Below, in pieces: positions 43,174 to 52,942 of a DNA stretch of 64,000 nt. Positions within the stretch are counted from its first letter, which is position 1. The number at the start of each line of letters is the position of its first letter. The notes beneath the pieces were generated by a model. That model saw only the letters and a list, made by a program, of their open reading frames with translations, searched no databases and had not been told where the DNA came from. This DNA comes from Chloroflexota bacterium. Lineage in GTDB: Bacteria > Chloroflexota > Dehalococcoidia > UBA2979. The position numbers were made by a program, and so were the translations under genes. The DNA is taken from assembly GCA_026713865.1 (NCBI GenBank), contig JAPONQ010000028.1, positions 23,492-87,491 on the forward strand. Reading direction: 5' to 3'.

Positions 43174-45678
43174 ATGACGCGCAGCGCGTGGCCGATGATC
43201 GCGATCGTCGGCGCACTACTCCTGCTCGCTGTCGGCTCGGCCGGAGGCAGTGCCGGCGCGCAAGGCGGGACCGCTGACGGAGACACCGTTCGCATCGAGC
43301 TGCGCGTCCTGCAGGAGCTGGAGGACGATCTCGGCATCTCCGTCAGCGCCCGACCGGCAGACGGCTCGTGGCGGACGCTGGGCGTGATCGCGTTGCCGCT
43401 GGATGACGGCCACAGCAGCGACGGGCGCTACCGCTACGGCGACGTCACCCTCGAGGTGCCGCTCTCGAATCGAGCGACCCCCGCGCGCATCGAGATGCGG
43501 GTCTGGCAGCACGTGGAGAACGGCCGTCGTATCTACCTCAGCGCGCGGCCCCAGGACGGCTCGTGGGCGACCCTGGGCACGATCGCGCTCCCGCTGGATG
43601 GCGGCGTCGACTCCCTCCGCGGTCTTCGCTACGGCGAGGCGAGCATCGAGGCGCCGCTGCCCGAGGACGAGGTGTCGACGCTCGCGGGGCGCGCGGGCGT
43701 GCGCGGGTATCGGGACGGTCAGGGCGACGGGGCGCTGTTCGGCCGGTTCGGGGCCGACCTGGGCCTGGGTGTGGAGATCGATCACGACGGGAATGTGATC
43801 GTCGCGGACCGGCAAAACCGAGCGATCCGGCGCATCACGCCCGACGGCACGGTGTCCACGATCGCCGGAGGGAACGGCCGGGGGGTGCGCGACGGTCCCG
43901 CCGCGGAAGCCCAGTTCGCCGGACCGACGGACGTCGCCATCGCCCCCGACGGAACGATCTACGTGGCCGACTCCTACGGCCACCGCATCCGCAAGATCGC
44001 GCCGGACGGGATGGTGGCGACGGTCGCCGGCGGCGGCCCCATCTACGGACCACCATTCGGGGAGGGCGCCTGGGGCAGCTTCCGTGACGGCCACGCCGCC
44101 GAGGCCCGTTTCGCCTTTCCCCACGGGATCGCGCTCGGCCGAGACGGCAATCTCTTCGTCGCCCAGGACTCCAGACGCATCAGGCGGATCTCACCGTCGG
44201 GCGATGTCTCCACCCACGCCGGCAGCGGGTATGGCCACCGAGACGGCCACAGCGGAGAGGCGCTGTTCAACAATCTGCTCGCGATCGACGTCGACGCGGA
44301 AGGGAACATCTACGTCATCGACAACCACTCACGCGGCATCGCCATCCGCAAGGTCGACACCGCGGGCGTCGTGTCCACGCTGCGTCGAGGAGCCCTTCCG
44401 GGTCGCGGGGGGACGCTCGCCTCTCCGCGAGGTCTTGCCGTCGCGGATGACGGTGCCATCTACGTCGCGAACACCGGACGGCACCAGCTCCTCGAGCTGA
44501 CGCCAGGCGGCATTCTGCGCGCCGTGGCGGGCACCGGCGAGCCGGGGTACGCCGACGGGCCGCGGGCCGAGGCGATGTTCAACCTGCCGGGTGCGATCGC
44601 CGTCAGGGATGACGGCCGCCTCGTCGTTGCCGATGAGGGGAACAACCTGATCCGCACGATCGTCCCCCAGGAGGCCGGCTCCTCCCGAGGCGGCCAGACG
44701 CTGGCAACCGCCGGGCAACTCCCCCGGCTGGAAGGGATTGAGGTCACCCTCTTCGCCAGCGGGGCACTGCTCCGGCGCCCGGAGGGAATGGCGCTCGATC
44801 TCGAGGGGAACGTGATCGTCGCCGACTCGCGACGCCACGCGGTCCTCCGCGTCTCTCCGCGGGGGACGGTGACCACGATTGCCGGTGGCCGGAGGGAGGG
44901 ACTGCGCGACGGCTTCGGTCGCAACGCCCAGTTCTCCCGGCCGGAGGGCGTTGCGGTGCACCAGGACGGCTCGATCTACGTCGCCGACTCGGGGAACAAC
45001 CGCATTCGCCGGATCGCACCGGATGGGTCGGTCACGACGGCGGCGGGGGGCGGGCCGCCCTCGACCGAAGGGAACTGGGGCGGCTACCGCGATGGCCCGG
45101 CCAGCGAAGCGAGATTCCGCGGCCCGGGCGCACTTGCATTTGACGGAGCGGGCAACCTGATCATCGTCGACTGGGGCAACAGCCGCATCCGGCTGCTCTC
45201 GGCGGACGGCGAGGTCTCGACCATCGCGGGAGCGGCGCCTATTCCCGCACCGGACCGTCACCAGGGGAACCATGGGAGTCGGGATGGGCCGGGGAGCCGG
45301 GCGCTCTTTCACTGGCCGCGCGGGATCGCTCTCGATGGCGAAGGCGGCATCTTCTTCGCCGAGGGCAACAACGCCATCCGCAGGATCGATAGCAGCGGGT
45401 TCGTCTCGACGGTGCTCAGGACTCCGAGCACTCGCTACGGGGGAGCGCTCTCGGGGGCCCTCGTCGGAATCGCACGGGGAAATGACGGTGCGCTCTACGT
45501 GACCGACGGTCACTACATGCGGGTCATCCGGGTGAGCCGGGACGGCGAGGTGTCGATCGTTGCCGACCGCGGGTTCGGGATCATCGTCACCTTAGAGGGC
45601 GACCTCCTCGTGTCGGACGCCAGTGGCGTGATCTGGACGATCGCGCTGGGAGACGGGACCGAAGCGGCAGCCGAGTAA
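43174..45678 (+). CDS. Secreted NHL-repeat beta-propeller protein with two VRVWQ modules
   Basis: 834 residues from ATG 43174 (GGAG eight bases upstream; GTG 43156 is less likely). A signal peptide ends near SAGAQ. Two modules follow, about 35-95 (RIELRVLQE...SVSARPADG...RYRYGDVTLEV) and 100-165 (RIEMRVWQH...YLSARPQDG). The rest is two NHL propellers with repeats of the form VSTIAGG(...)YRDG(...)A.FNLP.GIAVRDDGRLVVADEGNNLIRTI, about 11 in total. NHL propellers bind proteins, RNA or ligands; exported ones are usually of unknown ligand. It is transcribed alone, followed by 219 bases without a gene. Confidence 0.9.
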   Translation: MTRSAWPMIAIVGALLLLAVGSAGGSAGAQGGTADGDTVRIELRVLQELEDDLGISVSARPADGSWRTLGVIALPLDDGHSSDGRYRYGDVTLEVPLSNRATPARIEMRVWQHVENGRRIYLSARPQDGSWATLGTIALPLDGGVDSLRGLRYGEASIEAPLPEDEVSTLAGRAGVRGYRDGQGDGALFGRFGADLGLGVEIDHDGNVIVADRQNRAIRRITPDGTVSTIAGGNGRGVRDGPAAEAQFAGPTDVAIAPDGTIYVADSYGHRIRKIAPDGMVATVAGGGPIYGPPFGEGAWGSFRDGHAAEARFAFPHGIALGRDGNLFVAQDSRRIRRISPSGDVSTHAGSGYGHRDGHSGEALFNNLLAIDVDAEGNIYVIDNHSRGIAIRKVDTAGVVSTLRRGALPGRGGTLASPRGLAVADDGAIYVANTGRHQLLELTPGGILRAVAGTGEPGYADGPRAEAMFNLPGAIAVRDDGRLVVADEGNNLIRTIVPQEAGSSRGGQTLATAGQLPRLEGIEVTLFASGALLRRPEGMALDLEGNVIVADSRRHAVLRVSPRGTVTTIAGGRREGLRDGFGRNAQFSRPEGVAVHQDGSIYVADSGNNRIRRIAPDGSVTTAAGGGPPSTEGNWGGYRDGPASEARFRGPGALAFDGAGNLIIVDWGNSRIRLLSADGEVSTIAGAAPIPAPDRHQGNHGSRDGPGSRALFHWPRGIALDGEGGIFFAEGNNAIRRIDSSGFVSTVLRTPSTRYGGALSGALVGIARGNDGALYVTDGHYMRVIRVSRDGEVSIVADRGFGIIVTLEGDLLVSDASGVIWTIALGDGTEAAAE

Positions 45679-45897
45679 CTGAACCGCCGGGAGCGTCCGC
45701 GCCCGGCGTCGCCGGGGGCACCGCCCCACAGCAGCGTTCCGGTGGGGGTTCACGCGCCGACAGGCCCGCTCCCGGCAGGGGTCGACGCCTCGGTGACAGA
45801 TCGGTCGAGCCCGCGCCGGGCCCGCGGTGGCACGCGCCCCCCTCACGACCGGCCCGGGACCGAGAGCGCCCCGACGCCGTGGGCATTGGGGCCTCCG

Positions 45898-48800
45898 TTA
45901 CCGTAGGGTCGCGCGGTACGCCTCGAATCGCTCGTAGAAGTCCTCGGTGGTGAGTCCGAAGGCGGACTCGAAGGCGGCATGCCAGCTCGTCGAGGACGGG
46001 AGCGAGCGGTGGTACTCCAGTAACGCCGGCTCCCCCGCCCACTCGACCAGCCAGTCGACGGCCAGGAATCCCAGCGCCACCACCCGGTCCCAGGCGGCGT
46101 TCACCACCGCTATGGACTCCATGGTGCTCAGTGGCTGCGCCGCCGAGACGCCGGCGTACGCGAGCCCGTCTCGAGGCTCTCCCGGTCCCCGGCGGCCCGG
46201 CGCCTGGAGATACGCGTGTCGGGTATAGCTCTCCGTTCCCCGCAGGAGCCACACGGGTCCTCGGCGATCGTGACCCGCCTCGGCCGCCGGAAGCGACCCG
46301 AACGGCGCCAGCTCGGCCAGGGCAGCGTCGAGGAGATTCCGGTGCAGGATGATGTCCGGGAACGCCTCGTAGCAGCGCACGGTGAGCAGCAGGACCCGCT
46401 CGAAGCTGTGCCCGAAGGAGCAGGAACCCTCGCCCGTGCGGAGCCAGTCGCCCGCCCCCAGCGGCAGGGCCAGCTGACCGAACCACTCCTTGTTCGTGGC
46501 GACGAAGAACGTGAACTCGAAGGGATCGGCTCCGAACCGCTCGGTCAGCATCGTGTAGATGCCCTCCGACTCGGCCTGCATCGCGCTGCGTGTGTCGACC
46601 GGTACATCGCCCAGGAACACGACGGCCGGCCCGGTGTCTAAGGCGGCGAGTTCAGGAACCGGCGGGAACGCCTCCGCGCGGACCGCCGCGAAGGCGGAAT
46701 AGAAGTCATCGACGCTGATTCCGAAGACGGCCTCGAAAGTCTTCCGCCAATCCCCTGCGGTCCGCATGAGCTCGAGGTAATGGAAGACGGCGGGGTTGCC
46801 GGCTCGCTCCGCCAGCCACTCCACGGCGAAGAAGCCGAGCCCGGCCTCGGAGAAACTCGTTGCCGCGTCACGACGCTCGATCCCCTCGAAGTAGCCGAGA
46901 GGCAGCGACGTCCGCCTGGCGCCGTTCTCCATGTTGTCTCGCTGCCCGCTCGCCGGGCCGCCCCTGGCCTCGCGGTACGAGGTGAGGGCGTATACGCGCG
47001 CTCCCTCCAGGAGCCAGCCCGGGCCGGGCCCGTCGGCGGCGGGTACGCCATGGCGCTGCCGCCCTATACCGGGAATCTCGCTCCCGAGCTCACGCAAGTA
47101 GTCGTAGTCGAAGGTGTCCCGGGGAGGGCCGAGGCAGCCGAGCACTCGGTACTCGATCCCCTGGTGGCTCCACGCGCACAGGCCGTCCGGCGGCTCCCTG
47201 CCCGTCTGCCGGAGGTACATCGGGCGCGTGGCCTCCACGTCGGCAGCGATGTACCGGGCCCGCCCTCTCGTCGCGACCGCGAAGTGCTCCGCGAAGAACC
47301 GCCGCACATCGTCGTACTCGCCGAGGATGGCCCGCCTGTCCTCGATGGGAACGTCGCCTAAGAAGAGGATCGGCGGGTCGGCCGTTCCGGGCTGCCACCA
47401 GTTGACCGGCTCGGGCACCTCGATCCAGAGCGCGTCGCCCTCTCCCAGCGAGGCGTAGCCGGCCCGGTACGGCTGATACCGCTGCCGCGAGGGATCCCAG
47501 CGCCAGGCGCGGACGTCCCCGCCGTCGGGCAGCCCGGCCGCACCGTCGGCCAGGACACCCACGAGGTTTCGCCCTGCCTGTAGGCGGACCACCAGCCCGT
47601 CCGCCAGGGCGGGACGTGTCCAGGAGGCGGGCGCGTCGCCGCCGACGTACATCCAGACCCCGGTGCCGGGCCTGACGGCCAGCGGGCGGTCACCGGACCC
47701 CCGCCACGCGAGGCGGTACCGCTGCGCCGACGGCTCCCACAGCGCCACTCCGCGGAGCGCGGGGACGGCCTGGAAGAGATCGCTAGTGGAGGCGTCCGGC
47801 CCGACCCAGCCGACCGCGTTCCAGCCCGGGTGCAGGACGGTGGTGATCGTCCCCGTCGCAGTCGCCCGATTCCAGCCACCCGCGGCGCTCACCCGCGCGG
47901 GCGGGACCTCGCCGGCGAGGTGCGACGGCGGCGGCGACGGCAGCGGCGGGGCGAGGTCGACGCGGTATGCCTCGAACGCCTCGTAGTAGTCCTCGACGGT
48001 GATGTCGAAGATGGACTCGAAGGTCGCCTGCCAGCTCTCCGACGATGAGCGTCGTCGCTGGTAGTCGAAGATCGCCTTCTCGCCGGCTCGCTCAACGAGC
48101 CACTCCGCGGCGAAGTAGAAGAGCGTCAGGGTGTGTTCGACGGGCGCCTCGGCGTAGGTGCGCTCGAACGCGGGGAGGGGCGGCACGACGCCGCGTGCGA
48201 TGCCGGCGAGCCTGCTCCGGATCTGATCGGGGGTCTCCGGTCCGGCCTCCGCGAGGAAGGCATAGCGGGCGTACTGCTCAAATCCGTCCCGTAGCCAGAT
48301 CGGGGTGTCGTCGAGAAAGCCCGCCTCCCTGGGGATCGAGGACTGGGCGTTGATGTAGTGGTACCTGCCGAGATGGTGGGCGAGCGTCCTCCCGCAGTCG
48401 AGCGTCATCACCAGGGCCGAGCCCTGGCTCGCCGTGAAGCAGAATCCCGGATCGGGATCGCGGGAGAACGCCTTCCGAAACGCGGGCGCGGCCGACTCGT
48501 CGTCAGGGGCGACGTAGACGGTGTAGTCCGCGCCGCGGGCTCCCAGGCGCTCCGAGAAGAACCGCTGCGCCGCCTCGAAGTCCGCGCGCACGGCGGCGGC
48601 GGCCTCCGGCGCGATGTCGCCCGAGAGCACGAGGACGGGCTCGTCGCGATCGTCGGCGAGGTGCGGGATGGGCGGGGCGATCTCGTTGATGTAGGGATCA
48701 ACTACCCCGTAGAAGCGCTCGAGGTCGAGCCCGAAGGCTCGCTCGAAGGCGTGCCGCCAGTCCCGCGACGACTCTGCGACCCGGTAGTAGTCGAGCAGCG

Positions 48801-50352
48801 CGGGTGCTCCCGCACGCTCCGCGAGCCACTCGGCCGCGAGGAAGCCCCGCGCCTCCCACGCCGAGAGGAGGGACAATAGGTAGTGCGTTCTCGCCTGCGA
48901 TTCGATCTCGCGCAGCGATTCGCCCGCCCGTGACGCACTGGAGGTGAGCCGGCCATAAAGCTGGTGACCCCTCTCCGGCTGAATCGACCGGATGTATGCG
49001 TAGTGGGCGAATTCCCGCGTTCCGAGGTGGAGCCAGTCCGCACCCTGTGGATGGACGCCGTCCGCTCCCGGCGTGAAGGGATTCGCCCTCGGCGCGATCT
49101 GCTCCTGCAGGTTCCAGAAGTGCAGCCAGGCGAGGCTCGAGAGCGACTCCTCGCACGGCAGGATCACGAACAGCACCGCCGGGATCGTGTAGTCCAGGCA
49201 GGAGGACGGCGAGTCCCGCCAGTAGAAGATCTCGCGGTACCGTTCCTCGGCCGACGGCCAGTCGGCGGCGATGTAGACGGTGTAGTCCGCCGCCCCCGCG
49301 TCGAAGTGCTCGGCGAAGAAGGCCTCCATCGCCTCCAGTTCGGCGCGAGCGGCCAACTCCTCCGTGGGCGGCACCTCCCCGAGAGTCACGAGCCGGGGGG
49401 TGGCGGTTCCCGGCTGCCACCATCGGGCACGGGCGGTCACGTCCAGCCAGAGCGCGTCGCCGTGGCGCAGCGGCGGCGGCGCGACGGCGCCGTCGGCCGC
49501 GTGCGGGTCATACCGCTCGTACTCCTGCCTCCCGGGGTTCCAGAGCGATGCACCCCCGAGCGCGTCCCCGAGCCGGGCAAGCGCCTCCTGCGCCGGGATC
49601 TGGTCGCGACCGGTCCAGGCCACCAGGTTCAGGCCCGGGCGCAGCGACACCAGCCTCCCCTCGTGGGAGAGCGGTCGCGCCCACTCGACCGTCTGCCCGC
49701 CCCCGACGCGCAGCCAGAGCCCCTGCCCGCGCGCGATCTGCCCGAGGCCGGACCCGCCGGCGCTCCGCGCCGCCCCCCGGTAGCGCCGCGCCTCGGGGTC
49801 CCACGCGTACACCGCGGTGAGCTCGGGGATCGCGGCGAAGAGCTCGGAGGCGGGGGTCGTCGGTCCGACCCACCCAACGAGGTTCCAGCCGGGGTGAAGG
49901 GACGTCGTGACGGTCCCGGTCTCGGGCGGCGCGCGTTCGGGGGAAGTCGCGGCGGTGGGCGGCGGCTCCACAGCCGGGTCGCCGGCCTCGCCCGGCACGG
50001 TGAGCTCGAGCAGGGTCGTGAGACCCGACTCCCAGACTGCCGTCTCGCTCGCCTCCCGGCCGTCGACGGTGAAGCTGACGACGGAGCCGGCGCGCGCGCC
50101 GCACTCGCCGTCGGCGATCTGCACGAACCAGTGGAAACCGCCATTACCGGGGCCGACGTTCGCGGTCTCGCATCCGGCTCCGTCGACGAAGGCGACGATC
50201 ACGGTCCCGGAAGAGGCGGCGGATCCCCAGATGAGCGCCGGGGCCGGGCGCTGCGCATGGGTCGCGGGCGTCAGGGCGAGAGCGAGGCCGACGAGCAGTC
50301 CCGCGATGGCGCCCGCCCCGGCCGGCCGGACCAGCCGCCTGCCGGGGATCAT
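45898..50352 (-). CDS. Giant secreted protein with four inactivated gluzincin-like domains
   Basis: 1484 residues from ATG 50352. Signal peptide 1-33. The Cys-pair module (IWGSAASSGTVIVAFVDGAG ... Cys61, Cys84) spans about 35-118. LHPGWN modules occur at about 150-320 and 810-990. Four peptidase-MA-like domains follow them: about 320-560, 560-790, 990-1230 and 1230-1484, each opening like VVFLGDVP or LVLSGDIAPEA and closing like 'FGLTTEDFYERFEAYRA'. None has HExxH: the zinc positions read LHLGTREFAHYAY, RTLAHHLGRYHYINA, DTFDYDYLRELG and DIILHRNLLDAAL. It is presumably a binding or scaffold protein rather than a protease (inference). No stops or frameshifts interrupt it. Confidence 0.85.
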   Translation of the reverse strand: MIPGRRLVRPAGAGAIAGLLVGLALALTPATHAQRPAPALIWGSAASSGTVIVAFVDGAGCETANVGPGNGGFHWFVQIADGECGARAGSVVSFTVDGREASETAVWESGLTTLLELTVPGEAGDPAVEPPPTAATSPERAPPETGTVTTSLHPGWNLVGWVGPTTPASELFAAIPELTAVYAWDPEARRYRGAARSAGGSGLGQIARGQGLWLRVGGGQTVEWARPLSHEGRLVSLRPGLNLVAWTGRDQIPAQEALARLGDALGGASLWNPGRQEYERYDPHAADGAVAPPPLRHGDALWLDVTARARWWQPGTATPRLVTLGEVPPTEELAARAELEAMEAFFAEHFDAGAADYTVYIAADWPSAEERYREIFYWRDSPSSCLDYTIPAVLFVILPCEESLSSLAWLHFWNLQEQIAPRANPFTPGADGVHPQGADWLHLGTREFAHYAYIRSIQPERGHQLYGRLTSSASRAGESLREIESQARTHYLLSLLSAWEARGFLAAEWLAERAGAPALLDYYRVAESSRDWRHAFERAFGLDLERFYGVVDPYINEIAPPIPHLADDRDEPVLVLSGDIAPEAAAAVRADFEAAQRFFSERLGARGADYTVYVAPDDESAAPAFRKAFSRDPDPGFCFTASQGSALVMTLDCGRTLAHHLGRYHYINAQSSIPREAGFLDDTPIWLRDGFEQYARYAFLAEAGPETPDQIRSRLAGIARGVVPPLPAFERTYAEAPVEHTLTLFYFAAEWLVERAGEKAIFDYQRRRSSSESWQATFESIFDITVEDYYEAFEAYRVDLAPPLPSPPPSHLAGEVPPARVSAAGGWNRATATGTITTVLHPGWNAVGWVGPDASTSDLFQAVPALRGVALWEPSAQRYRLAWRGSGDRPLAVRPGTGVWMYVGGDAPASWTRPALADGLVVRLQAGRNLVGVLADGAAGLPDGGDVRAWRWDPSRQRYQPYRAGYASLGEGDALWIEVPEPVNWWQPGTADPPILFLGDVPIEDRRAILGEYDDVRRFFAEHFAVATRGRARYIAADVEATRPMYLRQTGREPPDGLCAWSHQGIEYRVLGCLGPPRDTFDYDYLRELGSEIPGIGRQRHGVPAADGPGPGWLLEGARVYALTSYREARGGPASGQRDNMENGARRTSLPLGYFEGIERRDAATSFSEAGLGFFAVEWLAERAGNPAVFHYLELMRTAGDWRKTFEAVFGISVDDFYSAFAAVRAEAFPPVPELAALDTGPAVVFLGDVPVDTRSAMQAESEGIYTMLTERFGADPFEFTFFVATNKEWFGQLALPLGAGDWLRTGEGSCSFGHSFERVLLLTVRCYEAFPDIILHRNLLDAALAELAPFGSLPAAEAGHDRRGPVWLLRGTESYTRHAYLQAPGRRGPGEPRDGLAYAGVSAAQPLSTMESIAVVNAAWDRVVALGFLAVDWLVEWAGEPALLEYHRSLPSSTSWHAAFESAFGLTTEDFYERFEAYRATLR

Positions 50353-50745
50353 GCCTCGCTCGCCGTCCGCTCTGCCGGGCCCCCCGGTGGCCGGGGTCCG
50401 CGCCGCCTCTCAGGGTCGTCCGCCGGGCGCTTCCCGCCGCGGCCGGACGTCGGCCCGGCCAGGTCGAAGCCGCCTGTCGCGGTCCCTCCCCCCGCGAGCA
50501 GCCGGCGACCGGTGGCCCCGGGTCGCGAACACGCCACCAGAGGCTCCCCTCCCGTTCGGACGCTCCGGCCGCGTGCGCCCCGTCCCGCGGGAAGGAACGC
50601 CGGATTAGGCCCACACGGTAGATGCCAGCCCGATCTGGCGGGGAATCGCCGGCGCTTCGCCGATCGGCTCCCGCCGTGCGGACGCGGCCCCAGGGAACCC
50701 GAGAGCCTCTTCCGGGGAGCATGGGGGCTCCGACCGACGCCGACC
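50353..50745. other. Intergenic region upstream of the giant gene
   Basis: About 390 bases without a recognisable gene, presumably holding the promoter of the minus-strand gene. It is followed directly by copy B of the dispersed repeat. Confidence 0.35.
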
Positions 50746-51058
50746 GCGGTCGATCCGGTGCGCCCCTTCTCGACGGCTCCGGTGCGCAGGCCGGGGGCGC
50801 CGTCACGCTCTGCGACCCGCGACCGCTCCGGCTCCGCGCCCTGCCTCACGGAGGCTCCCTCCGCATGCGCCGGCTCTCGATGCTCTCCCGGAAGCCCATA
50901 CGCTGCGTCGCGCCCGACGGTTCCCCTACACCCGGCGCGTGCGGGCGATCGGCGGCCGCTGGCGGGCCGCGGCCCCGCGGGTCTCGCTGCGGCCCGGCCG
51001 CCCCCGCCAGCTGCCCGCAGTCCCGGTCCCGGCGACGCTTCCCCCCGGTCCTGAGCCG
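50746..51058. repeat. 312-bp dispersed repeat, copy B
   Basis: Near-identical partner of 42357-42668 in the same orientation. It ends 75 bases beyond the stop of the LRR gene at 51134. It shows no transposase frame. Confidence 0.9.
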
Positions 51059-51133
51059 GGAATTGCTCCCTCGCCCGGGTCTATTCCTCGCCAGCGCCGA
51101 GCGACGCGATGCCGGCGTCGGCGCGTCAGCTCG

Positions 51134-52942
51134 TCAGTCTGTCGGCGAGCCGTGGCGCTCGGGTTGGTCCCAGATCGACTCCTCGAGCCGATCCCAGAGC
51201 GCCCAGATGTCGGGAGGTGCGCCGGCCGCGAACGAGTATTGGACGCCGCCCAGGAGTGAATGGTAGAGGAAGGGGGCGCCCGAGCGGGATTCCACGAACT
51301 GGATCCAGGTCACCCCGTGCTCCTGCCACACGTTGCCGAGCATCAGCGGCAGGCCGCGCGGAACGCGGAACGTGTAGCGCGTCTCGGCCACGCGGAAGCG
51401 GCGGCCCTCCTCGAGTTCCTGTCCCCGGACGGCGCGCGGAATGCCGTCCGGCCCTTCCTCGAGCGTCGTCGCCCTCGCAGCGTATGTGACGCCCGGCCGT
51501 TCCGGCCGTGGCCGCAGCTCAAGGCGGTAGGTGGCGCCGCGCGCGAGGCCGAAGAGACGGTGGCGCGTCATGACGCCGCCGCTCCCCGGGACGTCGATCC
51601 ACTCGCCCCACGCTGCGTGCCCCGGCCCGCGCATCCGGTACTGCCAGCTCGAGGCGCCCGGTCTCAAACCGGTCCAGTCCAGCAGGATGCCGCCGGCGTG
51701 GCCCGACGCCAGAGCGCGCAGCACGGGCGGCCCGGTGCGCGGCGCGTCCGGGGCCCCCAGCCAGGCGGACTCGATCATCCAGGAGACGAGGGCGTCGGGC
51801 ACGCCTGTATGGGGGTCGACGTCGGCCGTCCATTCCTCCGCGGTCTGGAGATCGAGAGCCGTCGCGAGGTGGCCGTCCCCGCGATTCAGGAGCAGCCCCC
51901 AGGCGAGCCCGGTCGCCCGTGGCGAGTGCACGGCGCCGCCGGTCTGCAGGAGAAGCCCCGTAGGAACGTCGAAGATGAGGGGATCCCGCCCGTGCCAGTG
52001 GAAGAGGTAGGAGCCGCCCTCGATCCAGTGCGCTCCGTCGGAGATGTCGGTGGGCGGCAGGCAGTCGGGGAGTCCGAGCGAGTCGAGGTCGTTGCGCGCA
52101 GCGCTGCGCACAGGCGGCGGGACGCAGCCCGCGAGCGAGTTTCCGCCCACGGAGAGGTGCGTGAGGCTCTCTAGGCGGCCGAGCTTCGAGGGGATCGCCC
52201 CCGTGAGCGAGTTGCCGGAGAGCCGCAGCTCCTCGAGCGCCGTGAGCTCGCCCAGCAGCCCCGAGACTGTGCCCGTGAGCCCCCGGCTGGCGAGGGCGAT
52301 CGCCCTCACGCGCGGAGGCGTCCCCCGGGCGGTGACGCCCTCCCACTCGGAGAGGGGAGTCTCGATCCGCCAGTTGAGGCGGCCGCTCCCCGCGAGCGTC
52401 TCGCCGATCCGGAGCAGCAGCAGGCGATCGCGATCGAGCTCCGGGTGATGGGGGTACGTCGCGAGGGTGAGGTCGCCGTAGCGGTACCACCCGCCGGTGC
52501 TGTGGCCGTCGTCGAGCGCCAGCGGCACCACGCCCAGAGGGAGCGTGTGCAGCGTGCGGGGCGCCTCGCAGCGGTCGGGGCAGGCGAAGACCACGGCGGG
52601 CTCGCCCCGCACGCGCCAGAGGCGCAGTTCGGCGCCGGCAACCGTGAGATCGCTGTAGCGGTAGCGCCCGTCGGGGTACCCGCCCTGCTCGAGCGGGAAC
52701 GGGATCGTTCCCAGCGTGCGCCAGTCGCCGCCGCGGGCGCGGGCGCTCACCCAGATGTCCCCTTCGTCCGTCACCCGCTGCCAGACGCGGAGCTCGACCA
52801 CCACCTCGAGCGGGCCGGGGGTGGCGGCCGCAGTGCCGCCCGGTGCCGCCGCCAGGGCGGCGGCGAGGGTCGCGGCGGCGAGGAGGGCCCGCGCGAGGCC
52901 CGCGCCGGCCCGGCGGCGAGGGGTCTCTAGGACGGCGCGCAC
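51134..52942 (-). CDS. Secreted leucine-rich-repeat protein with VRVWQ modules (copy 2)
   Basis: 602 residues from GTG 52942. It has a signal peptide (ALLAAATLAAALAAAPGGTA), a VRVWQ module (VELRVWQRVTDEGDIWVSAR), a divergent second module (LRLWRVRGEPAVVFACP ... GGWYRYGDLTLA), then plant-type LRRs (LTGTVSGLLGELTALEELRL, SGNSLTGAIPSKLGRLESLT, HLSVGGNSLAGCVPPPV). The C-terminal half has beta-rich segments including a fibronectin-III-like one (WQYRMRGPGHAAWGEW ... ATYRLELRPRP). It overlaps the end of the truncated peptidase gene by 16 bases. The product is about 70-80 % identical by eye to the copy at 53461-55257 over its N-terminal half. Likely a surface-binding protein. Confidence 0.85.
   Translation of the reverse strand: MRAVLETPRRRAGAGLARALLAAATLAAALAAAPGGTAAATPGPLEVVVELRVWQRVTDEGDIWVSARARGGDWRTLGTIPFPLEQGGYPDGRYRYSDLTVAGAELRLWRVRGEPAVVFACPDRCEAPRTLHTLPLGVVPLALDDGHSTGGWYRYGDLTLATYPHHPELDRDRLLLLRIGETLAGSGRLNWRIETPLSEWEGVTARGTPPRVRAIALASRGLTGTVSGLLGELTALEELRLSGNSLTGAIPSKLGRLESLTHLSVGGNSLAGCVPPPVRSAARNDLDSLGLPDCLPPTDISDGAHWIEGGSYLFHWHGRDPLIFDVPTGLLLQTGGAVHSPRATGLAWGLLLNRGDGHLATALDLQTAEEWTADVDPHTGVPDALVSWMIESAWLGAPDAPRTGPPVLRALASGHAGGILLDWTGLRPGASSWQYRMRGPGHAAWGEWIDVPGSGGVMTRHRLFGLARGATYRLELRPRPERPGVTYAARATTLEEGPDGIPRAVRGQELEEGRRFRVAETRYTFRVPRGLPLMLGNVWQEHGVTWIQFVESRSGAPFLYHSLLGGVQYSFAAGAPPDIWALWDRLEESIWDQPERHGSPTD

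Noticed and set aside
48964..51054. 696-codon plus-strand frame over the start of the giant gene
   Set aside because: It is opposite the signal peptide, Cys-pair and LHPGWN modules of the real gene and also runs through the non-coding repeat.
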